NCBI GenBank assembly: GCA_013698385.1
Contig: JACCVB010000086.1
Location: 1 to 13,788 of the forward strand
DNA: 13,788 nucleotides
Direction: 5' to 3'
Source of the DNA: Chloroflexota bacterium
GTDB taxonomy: Bacteria; Chloroflexota; Limnocylindria; Limnocylindrales; CSP1-4
The position numbers and the translations under genes are program-made. Below, piece after piece: positions 6,149 through 12,878 of the stretch (its first letter is position 1; each line of letters starts with the position of its first letter). Below the pieces are notes generated by a model. It did no database searches and was not told where the DNA came from. It worked only from the letters and a program-made list of their open reading frames with translations.

Positions 6149-8598
6149 CCCGGCCGTTTGACGCCGCGCCCGCCTACCGGGCCAACGGCTGGCTCGGGAC
6201 GCTGCCGCTGCCGGTCGGCAAGAAGAAGGACCCGCCATCCGGCTACACGGGCGCGACCGGCACATGGCCGACCGAGGAAACCGTCTTCGGCTGGCTCCGC
6301 GCCGGGACTTCGAACATCGCCTTGCGCCTCGGCAAGCAGATCGTCGGCATCGACGTCGACGACTACGACGCCAAGCGTGGTGGCGGGACGCTGCGCGAGC
6401 TCGAGCGTCGCTGGGGGCCGCTGCCCTCGACATGGATGTCAACCAGTCGCGACGACGGCGTCTCGGGCATCCGGCTGTATCGAGTCCCGGCCGGCGTCGA
6501 GGCTGGCTTCAGCGACCCAGGGGGCGACGTCGAGACGATCCGGTTCAGTCACCGCTACATCGTCGCCGCTCCGTCGCTGCACCCGGAGGGTCGCCGCTAC
6601 CGCTGGATCCGGCCCGATGGGTCGGACGCGGCGGACGGCGAGTACCCGTCGCCGGTCGACTTGCCGGACCTGCCGGCGACGTGGGTCGACGGGCTGACCC
6701 AACGCCAGATCAAGCCTGCGCAGGCGACCGGCGAGACCGAACGCCTGACGCGTCACGACGACATCGTCAGGTTCGCCGGCAGGCTCCGGTTCGCCGGTGC
6801 CGACACGAGCGACATCGAGGACGCACTCATGTCGCGTCTCGACGACGGTCGGATCTTCGCGTCCGACGCGGCCTGGCCGTGGACCCGGGAGGACCTCGCG
6901 AAGATCGCGGGCGACATCGGCAACAAGCCGCAGAACGGTCTGCCGCCGCCGATCACGATCACCGGCACGACACCGATGGGTGCGGAGGCCGGGGCGGGTG
7001 GCACGCAGCAGCACGCGGTCCCGCCCGAACACCTGAGCCGCCAGTCGCGCGCGGCCTGGTACTTCGCGAAGATGGCCGGCGATAGCGTCCGCTTCGATCA
7101 CGGTCGCGGCCGTTGGCTGGTCTGGGCTGGACACCGCTGGCGCCCGGACGAGGACGGCAGCGTGAAGCGCCTCTGGCTGGCCGTCCTTGCCAAGCGGTAT
7201 GGGGACGCCCTGAAGCTGACCGACGAAACCAAGCGCCTCGCGATGTCTGAGGCCGTGAGGACCGCCGGCGCCACGAACGCCGCGATCAGCGCCGGTCTGG
7301 ACATCGCGTCCAGCATGGAGCCGATCGCCACGAAGGCCGACGCCTGGGACCCCGACCCCTGGCTGATCGGCTGCCACAACGGCGTGGTCAACCTGCGCGA
7401 CGGCATCCTCCGCGGCGGCCGGCCGGAGGACATGATCTCGCGCTCCACCAGCATCATCTACGACCCCGATGCTGGCTGCCCCCGCTGGGACCGCTTCCTC
7501 GCTGAAGTGTTCGCCGGCGACCGCGAGCTCGTCGACTGGTACGGGCTCCTGATCGGGACCTCGCTCGTCGGCGTCATGCAGGAGCTGCTGGCGCTCCACC
7601 ACGGCCTGGGCAACAACGGGAAGTCGGTGGCCATCCGCGCCGAGCGGCACGCCTTCGGCGAGTACGCGGTCACGATCCCCATCGAAACGCTGGTCAGTGC
7701 CAAGCGTTCTGCCGGCGCGGCGACCCCGGACCTCATGGCGCTGCGCGGTGCCCGCATCGCGTTCACCAGCGAGCCGGACCAGACGGACAAGCTGGGTGGC
7801 GGGGTCCTTAAGCGGCTGGCGAGCATCGACCGGATGACGGGGCGGTCGCTGTACGGCATGACCCAGACGTGGGACCCCTCGCACACCGTCCACCTGAGCA
7901 CGAACCACCTGCCCGAGGTCGACGATGCGACGGATGGGTTCTGGCGCCGGGTCGCCCTGGTCCCGTGGCCGGTGCACTTTCGCAAGGTCGGCGAGATGGG
8001 CGATGGGCCCGAGGAGGACCCAAGCCTCTCGGCGACACTCACGGGGGAGGCCCCGGGCATCCTTGCCTGGGCGGTTCGTGGTGCGATGGGCTGGGCCGCC
8101 GGCCGGTCGCTCCACCCGTTCCCCACGGCCGTTCGGGTCCGCACCGAGGAATACCGGAAGGCCGAGGACCAGATCGGCGGGTTCATCGCGGAGCACGTCG
8201 ACTACGTCCAAGACGCGACGGTCCTGTCAAGTGCCCTGTTCGCGGCCTACAGGGCATGGTGCGACGTCGAGGGCCTCCACCGGCTGGATCGGCTGGGACC
8301 CAAGAAGTTCCCTGCCGAGTTCCTCGAACGGGGCCATGTCAGGCGGACCGAAGATGGCAAGAAGCGGGTCATCTTCCGGGGGGCGCGACTGCGATTGAGC
8401 ACGAATCCGGGGAATCCGGGGAATCTAACCCCAATCGCGGAACTTTCAGATTCACCCCTACGTGAGAAAGTTATGCAAACCGGCTTCGATTCCCCGGATT
8501 CCCCGGAGCAGGGGGCCGGTCAACCCCCCGTCGACCCGGTCGCCGAGGCCCGCCGCATCTTCGGCGATGACCTGGTTGATCCGTCGGTGCCGGCATGA
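6145..8598 (+). CDS. Primase-polymerase / SF3 helicase replication protein (P4/D5 family)
   Basis: An 817-residue fusion that should initiate replication of the element. Residues about 5-185 are a bifunctional primase/polymerase (Prim-Pol, AEP-type) domain with the metal-binding pair Asp70/Asp72 (VGIDVDDYD) and the later YIVAAPSLHPEGRRYRW motif. About residues 290-460 are the D5 N-terminal domain. The SF3 helicase follows, with Walker A GLGNNGKS (487-494, Lys493), Walker B region ARIAFTSEPD (536-545, Glu543) and sensor motif HLSTNHLP (583-590, Asn587). The C-terminal part (about 650-750) is a winged-helix-like domain. All key residues are present, and the length is usual for phage/plasmid P4-family primases. 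The GTG start overlaps the preceding stop. The last 65 codons contain the repeat structure at 8406-8507. Confidence 0.92.
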   Translation: MTRPFDAAPAYRANGWLGTLPLPVGKKKDPPSGYTGATGTWPTEETVFGWLRAGTSNIALRLGKQIVGIDVDDYDAKRGGGTLRELERRWGPLPSTWMSTSRDDGVSGIRLYRVPAGVEAGFSDPGGDVETIRFSHRYIVAAPSLHPEGRRYRWIRPDGSDAADGEYPSPVDLPDLPATWVDGLTQRQIKPAQATGETERLTRHDDIVRFAGRLRFAGADTSDIEDALMSRLDDGRIFASDAAWPWTREDLAKIAGDIGNKPQNGLPPPITITGTTPMGAEAGAGGTQQHAVPPEHLSRQSRAAWYFAKMAGDSVRFDHGRGRWLVWAGHRWRPDEDGSVKRLWLAVLAKRYGDALKLTDETKRLAMSEAVRTAGATNAAISAGLDIASSMEPIATKADAWDPDPWLIGCHNGVVNLRDGILRGGRPEDMISRSTSIIYDPDAGCPRWDRFLAEVFAGDRELVDWYGLLIGTSLVGVMQELLALHHGLGNNGKSVAIRAERHAFGEYAVTIPIETLVSAKRSAGAATPDLMALRGARIAFTSEPDQTDKLGGGVLKRLASIDRMTGRSLYGMTQTWDPSHTVHLSTNHLPEVDDATDGFWRRVALVPWPVHFRKVGEMGDGPEEDPSLSATLTGEAPGILAWAVRGAMGWAAGRSLHPFPTAVRVRTEEYRKAEDQIGGFIAEHVDYVQDATVLSSALFAAYRAWCDVEGLHRLDRLGPKKFPAEFLERGHVRRTEDGKKRVIFRGARLRLSTNPGNPGNLTPIAELSDSPLREKVMQTGFDSPDSPEQGAGQPPVDPVAEARRIFGDDLVDPSVPA
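8406..8507. repeat. Nested inverted repeats, candidate replication origin
   Basis: A perfect 20-bp inverted repeat pairs 8406-8425 with 8488-8507 across 62 bases. Each arm is a near-tandem of the 9-mer GGAATCCGG/CCGGATTCC. Inside is a second inverted pair, AACTTTC (8441-8447) and GAAAGTT (8466-8472), extended inwards by TCAC (8452-8455) and GTGA (8462-8465) around a 6-base loop. The enclosed stretch is clearly more AT-rich than its surroundings. It lies in the 3' end of the helicase gene, where iterons and a meltable pocket would suit an origin for its own product; in SaPIs the origin also lies by the rep gene. In protein the arms encode low-complexity NPGNPGN and SPDSPE, poorly constrained sequence. 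Confidence 0.5.
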
Positions 8599-8613
8599 CA
8601 CGCGAGGTTCACC

Positions 8614-8850
8614 TTGGCATCGCCAGCAACACTGACGGGACCATGTACCTTGGTCACCGCCGAATGCGATGACGAGAAGACCACGATCATCATCGCCAAC
8701 CCCGGCGACCGTGGAGCGGCCCTGGTCCCGGACCGCGAGGCGCTCGCAGGCGAGTACGGGAGGACGCTGGTACTCGACCACCAGGCGCGCTGCGAGTCCT
8801 GCCAGCGAGGGGCAGCGACCGTGGAGAGCGTGGCCGAGGCCGCATCGTGA
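8614..8850 (+). CDS. Small Cys-containing protein of unknown function
   Basis: A 78-residue protein beginning at TTG 8614, supported by GAGG (8604-8607) six bases upstream. The central part (TTIIIANPGDRGAALVPDR) looks like a small beta-fold, and the C-terminal part carries a CESCQRG pair which, with Cys11 and Cys18, could hold zinc. It begins 15 bases after the helicase stop and overlaps the next gene by 4 bases (GTGA), so it belongs to the same transcript. A 25-codon frame from ATG 8595 overlaps its start and is probably not used. No named family recognised. Confidence 0.6.
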   Translation: MASPATLTGPCTLVTAECDDEKTTIIIANPGDRGAALVPDREALAGEYGRTLVLDHQARCESCQRGAATVESVAEAAS

Positions 8851-9218
8851 GGCCCCTTCACGTCCTGCCGTTCGGTCCGCGGTCCGGTCCCGATCACCGG
8901 ATCGGGGCCAGCCGGTGCGGTTGCGATCCGCTCGCTGCCGAGGTGATCGGCGAGGGTCCGTCAGGCCCGGCCGTGTGGATCCACCGCCCGATGTATGAGC
9001 TCGCCGAGTCGCGTCAGCAGTCGGAGCGGCAAGGCGACCCGGCTACCGGCTCGGCGAGCCCACCCCACCCCGGACGTAGTCGCTTGGTGGCAGAGGGGGC
9101 AGGGGGAGGCATTGGGAAGCGCAGCCGCCACGGACCCTTCGACAGCCTCAGACACGCGGGGAACAGTTCCACGTTTTTAGTCACCCGACCCGTTTTGTGC
9201 CCTCTGGAGGACCGGTAA
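8847..9218 (+). CDS. Small Cys/His protein of unknown function, upstream of terS
   Basis: A 123-residue frame, GTG at 8847 with GAGG (8836-8839) seven bases upstream, whose TAA stop directly abuts the terS ATG. The first 55 residues (HVLPFGPRSGPDHRIG, then CGCDPLAAEVIG and VWIHRPMYE) resemble the H...CxC.P...H small proteins I recall near actinophage replication genes. This arrangement could bind a metal. The remaining 65 residues are low-complexity and basic, so the original gene may have ended near 9020 or have been fused to intergenic DNA. Phage and satellite maps often have an HNH nuclease at this place; no HNH motif is visible here. Confidence 0.5.
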   Translation: MRPLHVLPFGPRSGPDHRIGASRCGCDPLAAEVIGEGPSGPAVWIHRPMYELAESRQQSERQGDPATGSASPPHPGRSRLVAEGAGGGIGKRSRHGPFDSLRHAGNSSTFLVTRPVLCPLEDR

Positions 9219-9587
9219 ATGACGTCCCGCGTGGTTCCGCCCGCACCGGCCGACCTGCCCGACCTGTCGCGGCAGCGGTGGCCCGGGCTCGCTGCTGATG
9301 TTGTCTCCACGATGGGCGGCGCCGATGCCGACCTCGCCGCGCTAGCCAATGTCTTGCGAGCGGAGGATCGACTGGCCACCGTACGCGCCGTTTTGGACGC
9401 GGAGGGTCCGACCGTCACCGGGTCGAGAGGGCAAACCCGGCCCCATCCGCTCCTAGTCAGCGAGAGCGTCCTGCGGCGCGAGATCGCCTCCGACATGGAC
9501 TCCCTCGGCTTCGGGTTCAAGGAGCGCTTCCGGGTGCGCGTCGCGCGCGGTCGACTGCTGAAAATTGACGACGACCTATGGAGATGA
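9219..9587 (+). CDS. Phage terminase small subunit, P27 family (TerS)
   Basis: A 122-residue protein. The central and C-terminal parts follow the P27/Terminase_4 pattern: a helical DNA-recognition region with ADADLAALANVLRAEDRL, the conserved turn GPTVTGSRGQTRPHPLL (family form: G-x-x-x-x-G-S-R/x-G-x-x-x-x-N/H-P-L-L), then the helix LRREIASDMDSLGFGFKERFRVRV matching the family's Leu-rich helix and the GLTP-x-x-R segment. TerS binds the pac/cos site and hands DNA to the large terminase. The ATG is preceded by GGAGG (9206-9210), eight bases upstream. No large terminase follows; the next genes are short. A lone TerS is the hallmark of islands that divert a helper phage's packaging. The call rests on motif pattern, not on an alignment. 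Confidence 0.65.
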   Translation: MTSRVVPPAPADLPDLSRQRWPGLAADVVSTMGGADADLAALANVLRAEDRLATVRAVLDAEGPTVTGSRGQTRPHPLLVSESVLRREIASDMDSLGFGFKERFRVRVARGRLLKIDDDLWR

Positions 9588-9589
9588 AG

Positions 9590-9946
9590 ATGACGGACAA
9601 CGATCGACTCCAAGAGCTCGACCGCCGGATCGCGGACGCGGACGCGAAGCTGCGCAAGCCCGACGCGGACGTGCAGCCGGTCGAACCGGAATGGGACCCG
9701 TTCGCCGAGCGCCGCGGCAAGCGGCAGGCCCAACGCGAGCCGGCGACCCCGGCCGTCACGTGGGGCGGCCAGCCGATCCCGAGCACGCCCGGCGGCACGA
9801 GCGGGAGCTGGGGTGCGGGCACCGGCCGTCCGACCGAACCCGTGTCTTCGCTCGACGCGAAGATGGGACGCCTGATCCGCGATGGCGCCCGATGGCTGCG
9901 CCGCGGCATTCCGCCGGACCACGATGACCCGGGTCCCGTCCGGTGA
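9590..9946 (+). CDS. Small protein with N-terminal coiled coil and disordered Pro/Gly-rich region
   Basis: About 118 residues. The ATG at 9590 has GGAG six bases upstream; ATG 9578 or 9584 would add two to four residues. Residues 1-25 form an amphipathic helix (RLQELDRRIADADAKLRK). Then follow a charged Arg-rich stretch (DPFAERRGKRQAQRE), a Gly/Ser/Thr/Pro-rich linker and a basic C-terminal helix (DAKMGRLIRDGARWLRR). The GGAG that serves it lies within the last codons of terS, so the two are coupled. It overlaps the next gene by 4 bases. No family recognised. Its place right after terS, where a phage would have terL, makes a packaging or capsid-interaction role worth considering; that is inference. 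Confidence 0.6.
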   Translation: MTDNDRLQELDRRIADADAKLRKPDADVQPVEPEWDPFAERRGKRQAQREPATPAVTWGGQPIPSTPGGTSGSWGAGTGRPTEPVSSLDAKMGRLIRDGARWLRRGIPPDHDDPGPVR

Positions 9947-10203
9947 CGGAGGGCGAGCCGCTGCTCGCCCTGCTCGACCGGGAGCTCGCTGACTGCCGCC
10001 GCCGGCTCGATCGACTGGTCGACTGCACCGATGCCCTCCAGGACATGCACGACCGCGCCGTACTGATCCAGGCACGCACGAAACACCGGCACGTCGGGGT
10101 CAGCGACCTCGAACACGATGCGCGCAAGCTTGGCGAGGAAGCCCTCGCCCGTCACCGGTTGACGCTCGACCGGATCACTCAGGAAGGGACCGAAGAACGA
10201 TGA
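9943..10203 (+). CDS. Small coiled-coil protein of unknown function
   Basis: An 86-residue, almost entirely helical protein (GTG start at 9943, GTGA overlap with the preceding stop). A heptad pattern is visible through LLALLDRELADCRRRLDRL, and a second helix covers DLEHDARKLGEEALARHRL. It is likely a dimeric coiled coil. It overlaps the following gene by 4 bases (ATGA). It is part of the uninterrupted chain from 5656. No recognised family; short coiled coils downstream of TerS in satellites can be capsid-size or packaging modulators, but nothing in this sequence proves it. Confidence 0.6.
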   Translation: MTEGEPLLALLDRELADCRRRLDRLVDCTDALQDMHDRAVLIQARTKHRHVGVSDLEHDARKLGEEALARHRLTLDRITQEGTEER

Positions 10204-10631
10204 CACTTCAGATCATGAGCCTGCCCAATTTGGACGAGCTTGGGATGGCGGCCGCCTGGCCGGAAGTCGCCAAGGCGATCGCCGAGTACGAACGGCTGAA
10301 GGCCCGGCACGACGTCGCCGCAGCGGAGCTGCACGGGCTGCTCCAGTCGCGCCCGGCTGCCATCGAGGCCGACCGAACGGCCATCTTGATCCTCGACAAG
10401 AACGCCGAGGAAGAGCTCGTCACCACCGATCTGGCGCGCCTGCTCGAGCGCCTCGCGCCTGTTGCGGACAAGCTCGGATGCGTGGATGAGCTCGGTGGGA
10501 TCGACGAGATCGTACGTGGGGGAGCGTCCTATCAACGTCAGGTCGCCGTGGGTGGCACCGGCACGGACCTCGACTTGGTAGCTCAATTGCTCGTGGAGGA
10601 AATGCGAGCGGGTCGTCCGTTGTTGCACTAG
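10200..10631 (+). CDS. Helical protein of unknown function, last gene of the satellite operon
   Basis: A 143-residue protein starting at ATG 10200 (ATGA overlap), with AGGAAGG some 13 bases upstream. Residues 10-60 are helical (LDELGMAAAWPEVAKAIAEYERL, KARHDVAAAELHGLL), residues 65-100 helical with LARLLERLAPVADKL, and the C-terminal part is acidic and hydrophobic (DLDLVAQLLVEEM). The tail-like helical N-terminus resembles small phage scaffolding or head-tail proteins in general character only; I recognise no family. Its stop (10629-10631) is two bases before the ATG of the nitroreductase-like gene. That is either operon continuity or a recombination seam. Confidence 0.6.
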   Translation: MTLQIMSLPNLDELGMAAAWPEVAKAIAEYERLKARHDVAAAELHGLLQSRPAAIEADRTAILILDKNAEEELVTTDLARLLERLAPVADKLGCVDELGGIDEIVRGGASYQRQVAVGGTGTDLDLVAQLLVEEMRAGRPLLH

Positions 10632-10633
10632 AC

Positions 10634-11224
10634 ATGACTGACACCGCTGACGAGACCGTCGACTTCTGGTTCGACCCGCTCTGCCCGTTCGCCTGGATCA
10701 CCTCGCGCTGGATGTTGGAGGTGGAAAAGGTACGCGACGTCGAGACGACGTTCCACGTCATGAGCCTGTCGGTGCTCAACGCCGACAAGGAGCGCGGCTG
10801 GGGCCCCGTTCGGCTCGCGATCGCGATCCAGCAGGCCCACGGCACTGCGGCGCTGCGGCCGTTCTACACGGCGATCGGCACCAAGCACCACAACGATGGA
10901 CGTGAGATCGACAAGGCACTGTACGAAGAGGTGCTCGCCGAGATCGAGCTGCCGCTCGAGCTCGCTGCTGCTGCAGACGACGAGTCGCTCGACGACGCTG
11001 TCCGCGCATCGCACAAGGGCGGCGTCGATCGCGTCGGTGAAGAGGTCGGCACGCCGGTCGTCTCGATCGGCGGCACGGCGTTCTTCGGACCCGTGCTGAC
11101 TCGCATCCCGCGCGGCGAGGATGCCGGCGTGATCTTCGACGGCGCGCGTCAGCTGGCCGGTTTCGACTACTTCTTCGAGCTCAAGCGCACCCGCACGGGA
11201 GAGCTTGACTTCAGCTACGTATGA
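10634..11224 (+). CDS. DsbA-fold oxidoreductase, mycothiol-dependent nitroreductase Rv2466c-like
   Basis: A 196-residue DsbA-fold protein closely matching the M. tuberculosis Rv2466c family over its whole length. It has VDFWFDPLCPFAWITSRW (residues 9-26), TFHVMSLSVLN, GWGPVRLAIA, the cis-Pro loop VGTPVVSIGGTAFFGPVL and the end RIPRGEDAG plus FFELKRTR. Rv2466c uses mycothiol (or mycoredoxin) to reduce nitro compounds and protect against oxidants. Its CPxC motif is here Cys17-Pro-Phe-Ala20, so the resolving cysteine is missing and only a monothiol cycle is possible; as I recall, CPxA variants also occur in other actinobacteria. No Shine-Dalgarno precedes the ATG, which is two bases after the previous stop, so expression may depend on re-initiation. 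Mycothiol is an actinobacterial thiol, so an actinobacterial origin is likely. Confidence 0.88.
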   Translation: MTDTADETVDFWFDPLCPFAWITSRWMLEVEKVRDVETTFHVMSLSVLNADKERGWGPVRLAIAIQQAHGTAALRPFYTAIGTKHHNDGREIDKALYEEVLAEIELPLELAAAADDESLDDAVRASHKGGVDRVGEEVGTPVVSIGGTAFFGPVLTRIPRGEDAGVIFDGARQLAGFDYFFELKRTRTGELDFSYV

Positions 11225-11236
11225 CATGATGTCGGC

Positions 11237-12841
11237 GTGGATCTGAGAGCCGCTTACAAACGTCGTCGGAAGTCGTTCATCCACCGACACCGGATCGGGA
11301 TATCGTTTCGCCACCAGGTCACTTTCGTGGTCTGGGCCGGCGCGGCCTTCCTGGTTGCTCTCGCGGCCTTCCTGGTTGCTCTCGCAGTGCTGGTCAGATG
11401 GTTCGTCGATGGATTCGACCCGCTGCTCACGGTCCTGCTCGGCATGAGCATCGTTGCAACGGTCCTCTCGCTGACCCGACCAGCCGCGCCGCCGCACGCA
11501 CACGATCTGGCCGGCGTGCCCGACGAGCCGTGCGGTGCTGAGCCGGTCGACCTCGGGCCGTGGGTCATCGCGGCACGCTGGGCCGGCGCCGCGGCGCTGC
11601 TGGTCTTCGCGATCGGTCTGCCGGCATGGGTGGTGCTGGCGGCCTTGGCCGTGGTCGCGGTGGTTTCCGGCCGCGTGATCGCCTACCGGGTCTGGGTGTG
11701 GCGCCGCACGAAGCTCATTGCGCGAGCACTGCGCGCCCACGGGCCACGATTCGCAATCGCGTACGCGGGCTATGGCGGAGGGCCGACGCACCTGTCGATG
11801 TGGGAGGGGCCGTTGCTGAGCTCCGGCCATCCCGGCGTGGTCTTCAACTTCCGCGACGAGTACTGCGCCTACCTGCGTGAGAACACCGACCTGTCGTCGC
11901 CGTTCGTCCAGCTCAGCTCCGACGCGATCCGCGACCTGTTTCACCTGATCGTGCCCGGGCTCGGCGCGTTTTTCTACGTGCACAACGCGATGTCCAACCT
12001 GCGCTACATGGCGATGCCGCAGGTCAAGCACATCTGGCTGGGTCACGGCGATTCCGACAAGCCGGCGAGTTTCTTCAAGCGCCACGCACAGTACGACCTG
12101 CTGGTCGCATCCGGAATCGCCGCGATCGACCGCTACGCCGATGCCGGCGTGCGGATACCGCGGGAGAAGTTCGTCGTGCTCGGCCGGCCCCAGGTGCACG
12201 AAATCGAATCAGCTGAGGCCGAAATCGTCTCGGTCGAGCGTCCCGTCGTCCTCTATGCGCCGACATGGCAGGGCAAGAACGACAAGGTCGACTTCTCGTC
12301 GTTGGCGGTCGGCGCCGACATCGTTCGGACCCTGGCGGGCCGGGCGGACATCATGTTCAGGCCGCATCCGTTGTCGAGCCGTCACGCGAAGTTCAAGCCG
12401 CTCGTCGAGGCGATCGATGCTCTGCTTGCCGCCGACACGGCCGATCCGTCGACGCGCGGCAAGCACCTGTGGGGCGAAAAGCCCAACCAGACCTGGTCGA
12501 TCTTCGAATGCATGAACCGCTCCGATGCGCTCGTCTCGGACGTCTCGAGCGTCGTCTCGGACTGGCTGCAGTCGGGCAAGCCGTACGCGATGGTCAGCAC
12601 CCGCTGGGACGAGGCGGGCTTCCGTGAGAAGTTCCCGGTCGCCCGAGCCGGTTACGTGCTGCTCGGCGACCTCTCCAACGCGTCCGCGCTGCTCGACGAC
12701 ATGCTGGGCGGCGACAGCCTGCGGGACGAGCGGATGGCAATGCGGACCAGGGTGCTCGGCGGCTTCGACAACAATGAGTCGGCCGAGGCGTTCGCGGCGT
12801 ACTTCCACGAAATGTTCTCCCGCTTCGGCGCGAAAACTTGA
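11237..12841 (+). CDS. Membrane-anchored CDP-glycerol glycerophosphotransferase-like protein (TagB/TagF family)
   Basis: A 534-residue protein starting at GTG 11237, 13 bases after the preceding gene, without a Shine-Dalgarno. The N-terminal 155 residues hold about four hydrophobic segments (near 28-50, 62-78, 112-128 and 129-148). The rest is a GT-B-like CDP-glycerol glycerophosphotransferase domain, with the catalytic His motif LGHGDSDKP (His270), LYAPTWQG, the second histidine motif FRPHP (His377) and the SDVSSVVSD segment (434-442). Relatives polymerise or prime teichoic-acid-type glycerol-phosphate or related polyol-phosphate polymers on the cell envelope. The exact donor and acceptor cannot be read from sequence. 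A 21-bp tandem duplication lengthens the first membrane helix. If carried by the element, it might alter surface polymers that phages use as receptors; that is inference. Confidence 0.82.
   Translation: MDLRAAYKRRRKSFIHRHRIGISFRHQVTFVVWAGAAFLVALAAFLVALAVLVRWFVDGFDPLLTVLLGMSIVATVLSLTRPAAPPHAHDLAGVPDEPCGAEPVDLGPWVIAARWAGAAALLVFAIGLPAWVVLAALAVVAVVSGRVIAYRVWVWRRTKLIARALRAHGPRFAIAYAGYGGGPTHLSMWEGPLLSSGHPGVVFNFRDEYCAYLRENTDLSSPFVQLSSDAIRDLFHLIVPGLGAFFYVHNAMSNLRYMAMPQVKHIWLGHGDSDKPASFFKRHAQYDLLVASGIAAIDRYADAGVRIPREKFVVLGRPQVHEIESAEAEIVSVERPVVLYAPTWQGKNDKVDFSSLAVGADIVRTLAGRADIMFRPHPLSSRHAKFKPLVEAIDALLAADTADPSTRGKHLWGEKPNQTWSIFECMNRSDALVSDVSSVVSDWLQSGKPYAMVSTRWDEAGFREKFPVARAGYVLLGDLSNASALLDDMLGGDSLRDERMAMRTRVLGGFDNNESAEAFAAYFHEMFSRFGAKT
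11342..11383 (+). repeat. Perfect 21-bp tandem duplication within a membrane helix
   Basis: Bases 11342-11362 and 11363-11383 are identical, so the residues AFLVALA occur twice in a row in the first transmembrane segment. The copies have not diverged, pointing to a recent slippage or duplication event. The frame is kept. Confidence 0.9.
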
Positions 12842-12878
12842 TCGCTGCGAGACTTTCCCCATGCGCGTTCACATTGCC

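Larger units (their letters stand above)
4024..10631 (+). mobile_element. Phage-satellite-like (PICI/SaPI-type) integrated element; right end uncertain
   Basis: A compact co-directional module begins next to the tRNA-Arg. It comprises a tyrosine integrase, an operator-rich leader, a primase-polymerase/SF3 helicase, several small proteins and a P27-type small terminase, followed by three small helical proteins. There is no large terminase, portal, capsid, tail or lysis gene. Gram-positive phage-inducible islands have this content: self-integration, self-replication and a private TerS that redirects a helper phage's packaging. Genes overlap by 4-20 bases from 5656 to 10631, indicating one transcript. 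The right limit is at least 10631; it could extend to about 12,880 if the next two genes are cargo. No att duplication was found, so a decayed prophage fragment cannot be excluded. Confidence 0.6.

Noticed and set aside
6439..8211. A 590-codon open frame on the minus strand, antisense to the helicase
   Set aside because: It is the mirror of a gene with intact SF3 and Prim-Pol motifs; its translation is Arg/Gly/Asp-rich with no motif. Such frames are normal at this GC content.
8595..8672. A 25-codon frame from ATG 8595 overlapping the helicase stop
   Set aside because: It overlaps the better supported TTG-started gene at 8614 in another frame and shows no conserved feature.
9155..9185. Possible intrinsic terminator (GGAAC/GTTCC followed by TTTTT) before terS
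   Set aside because: The arms leave a loop of only one base (or 4 bp with three), too weak; it also lies within a frame that stays open to the terS start.
10628..12199. A 523-codon minus-strand open frame over the reductase and transferase genes
   Set aside because: Antisense shadow: both plus-strand genes carry complete family signatures, and the antisense product has none.
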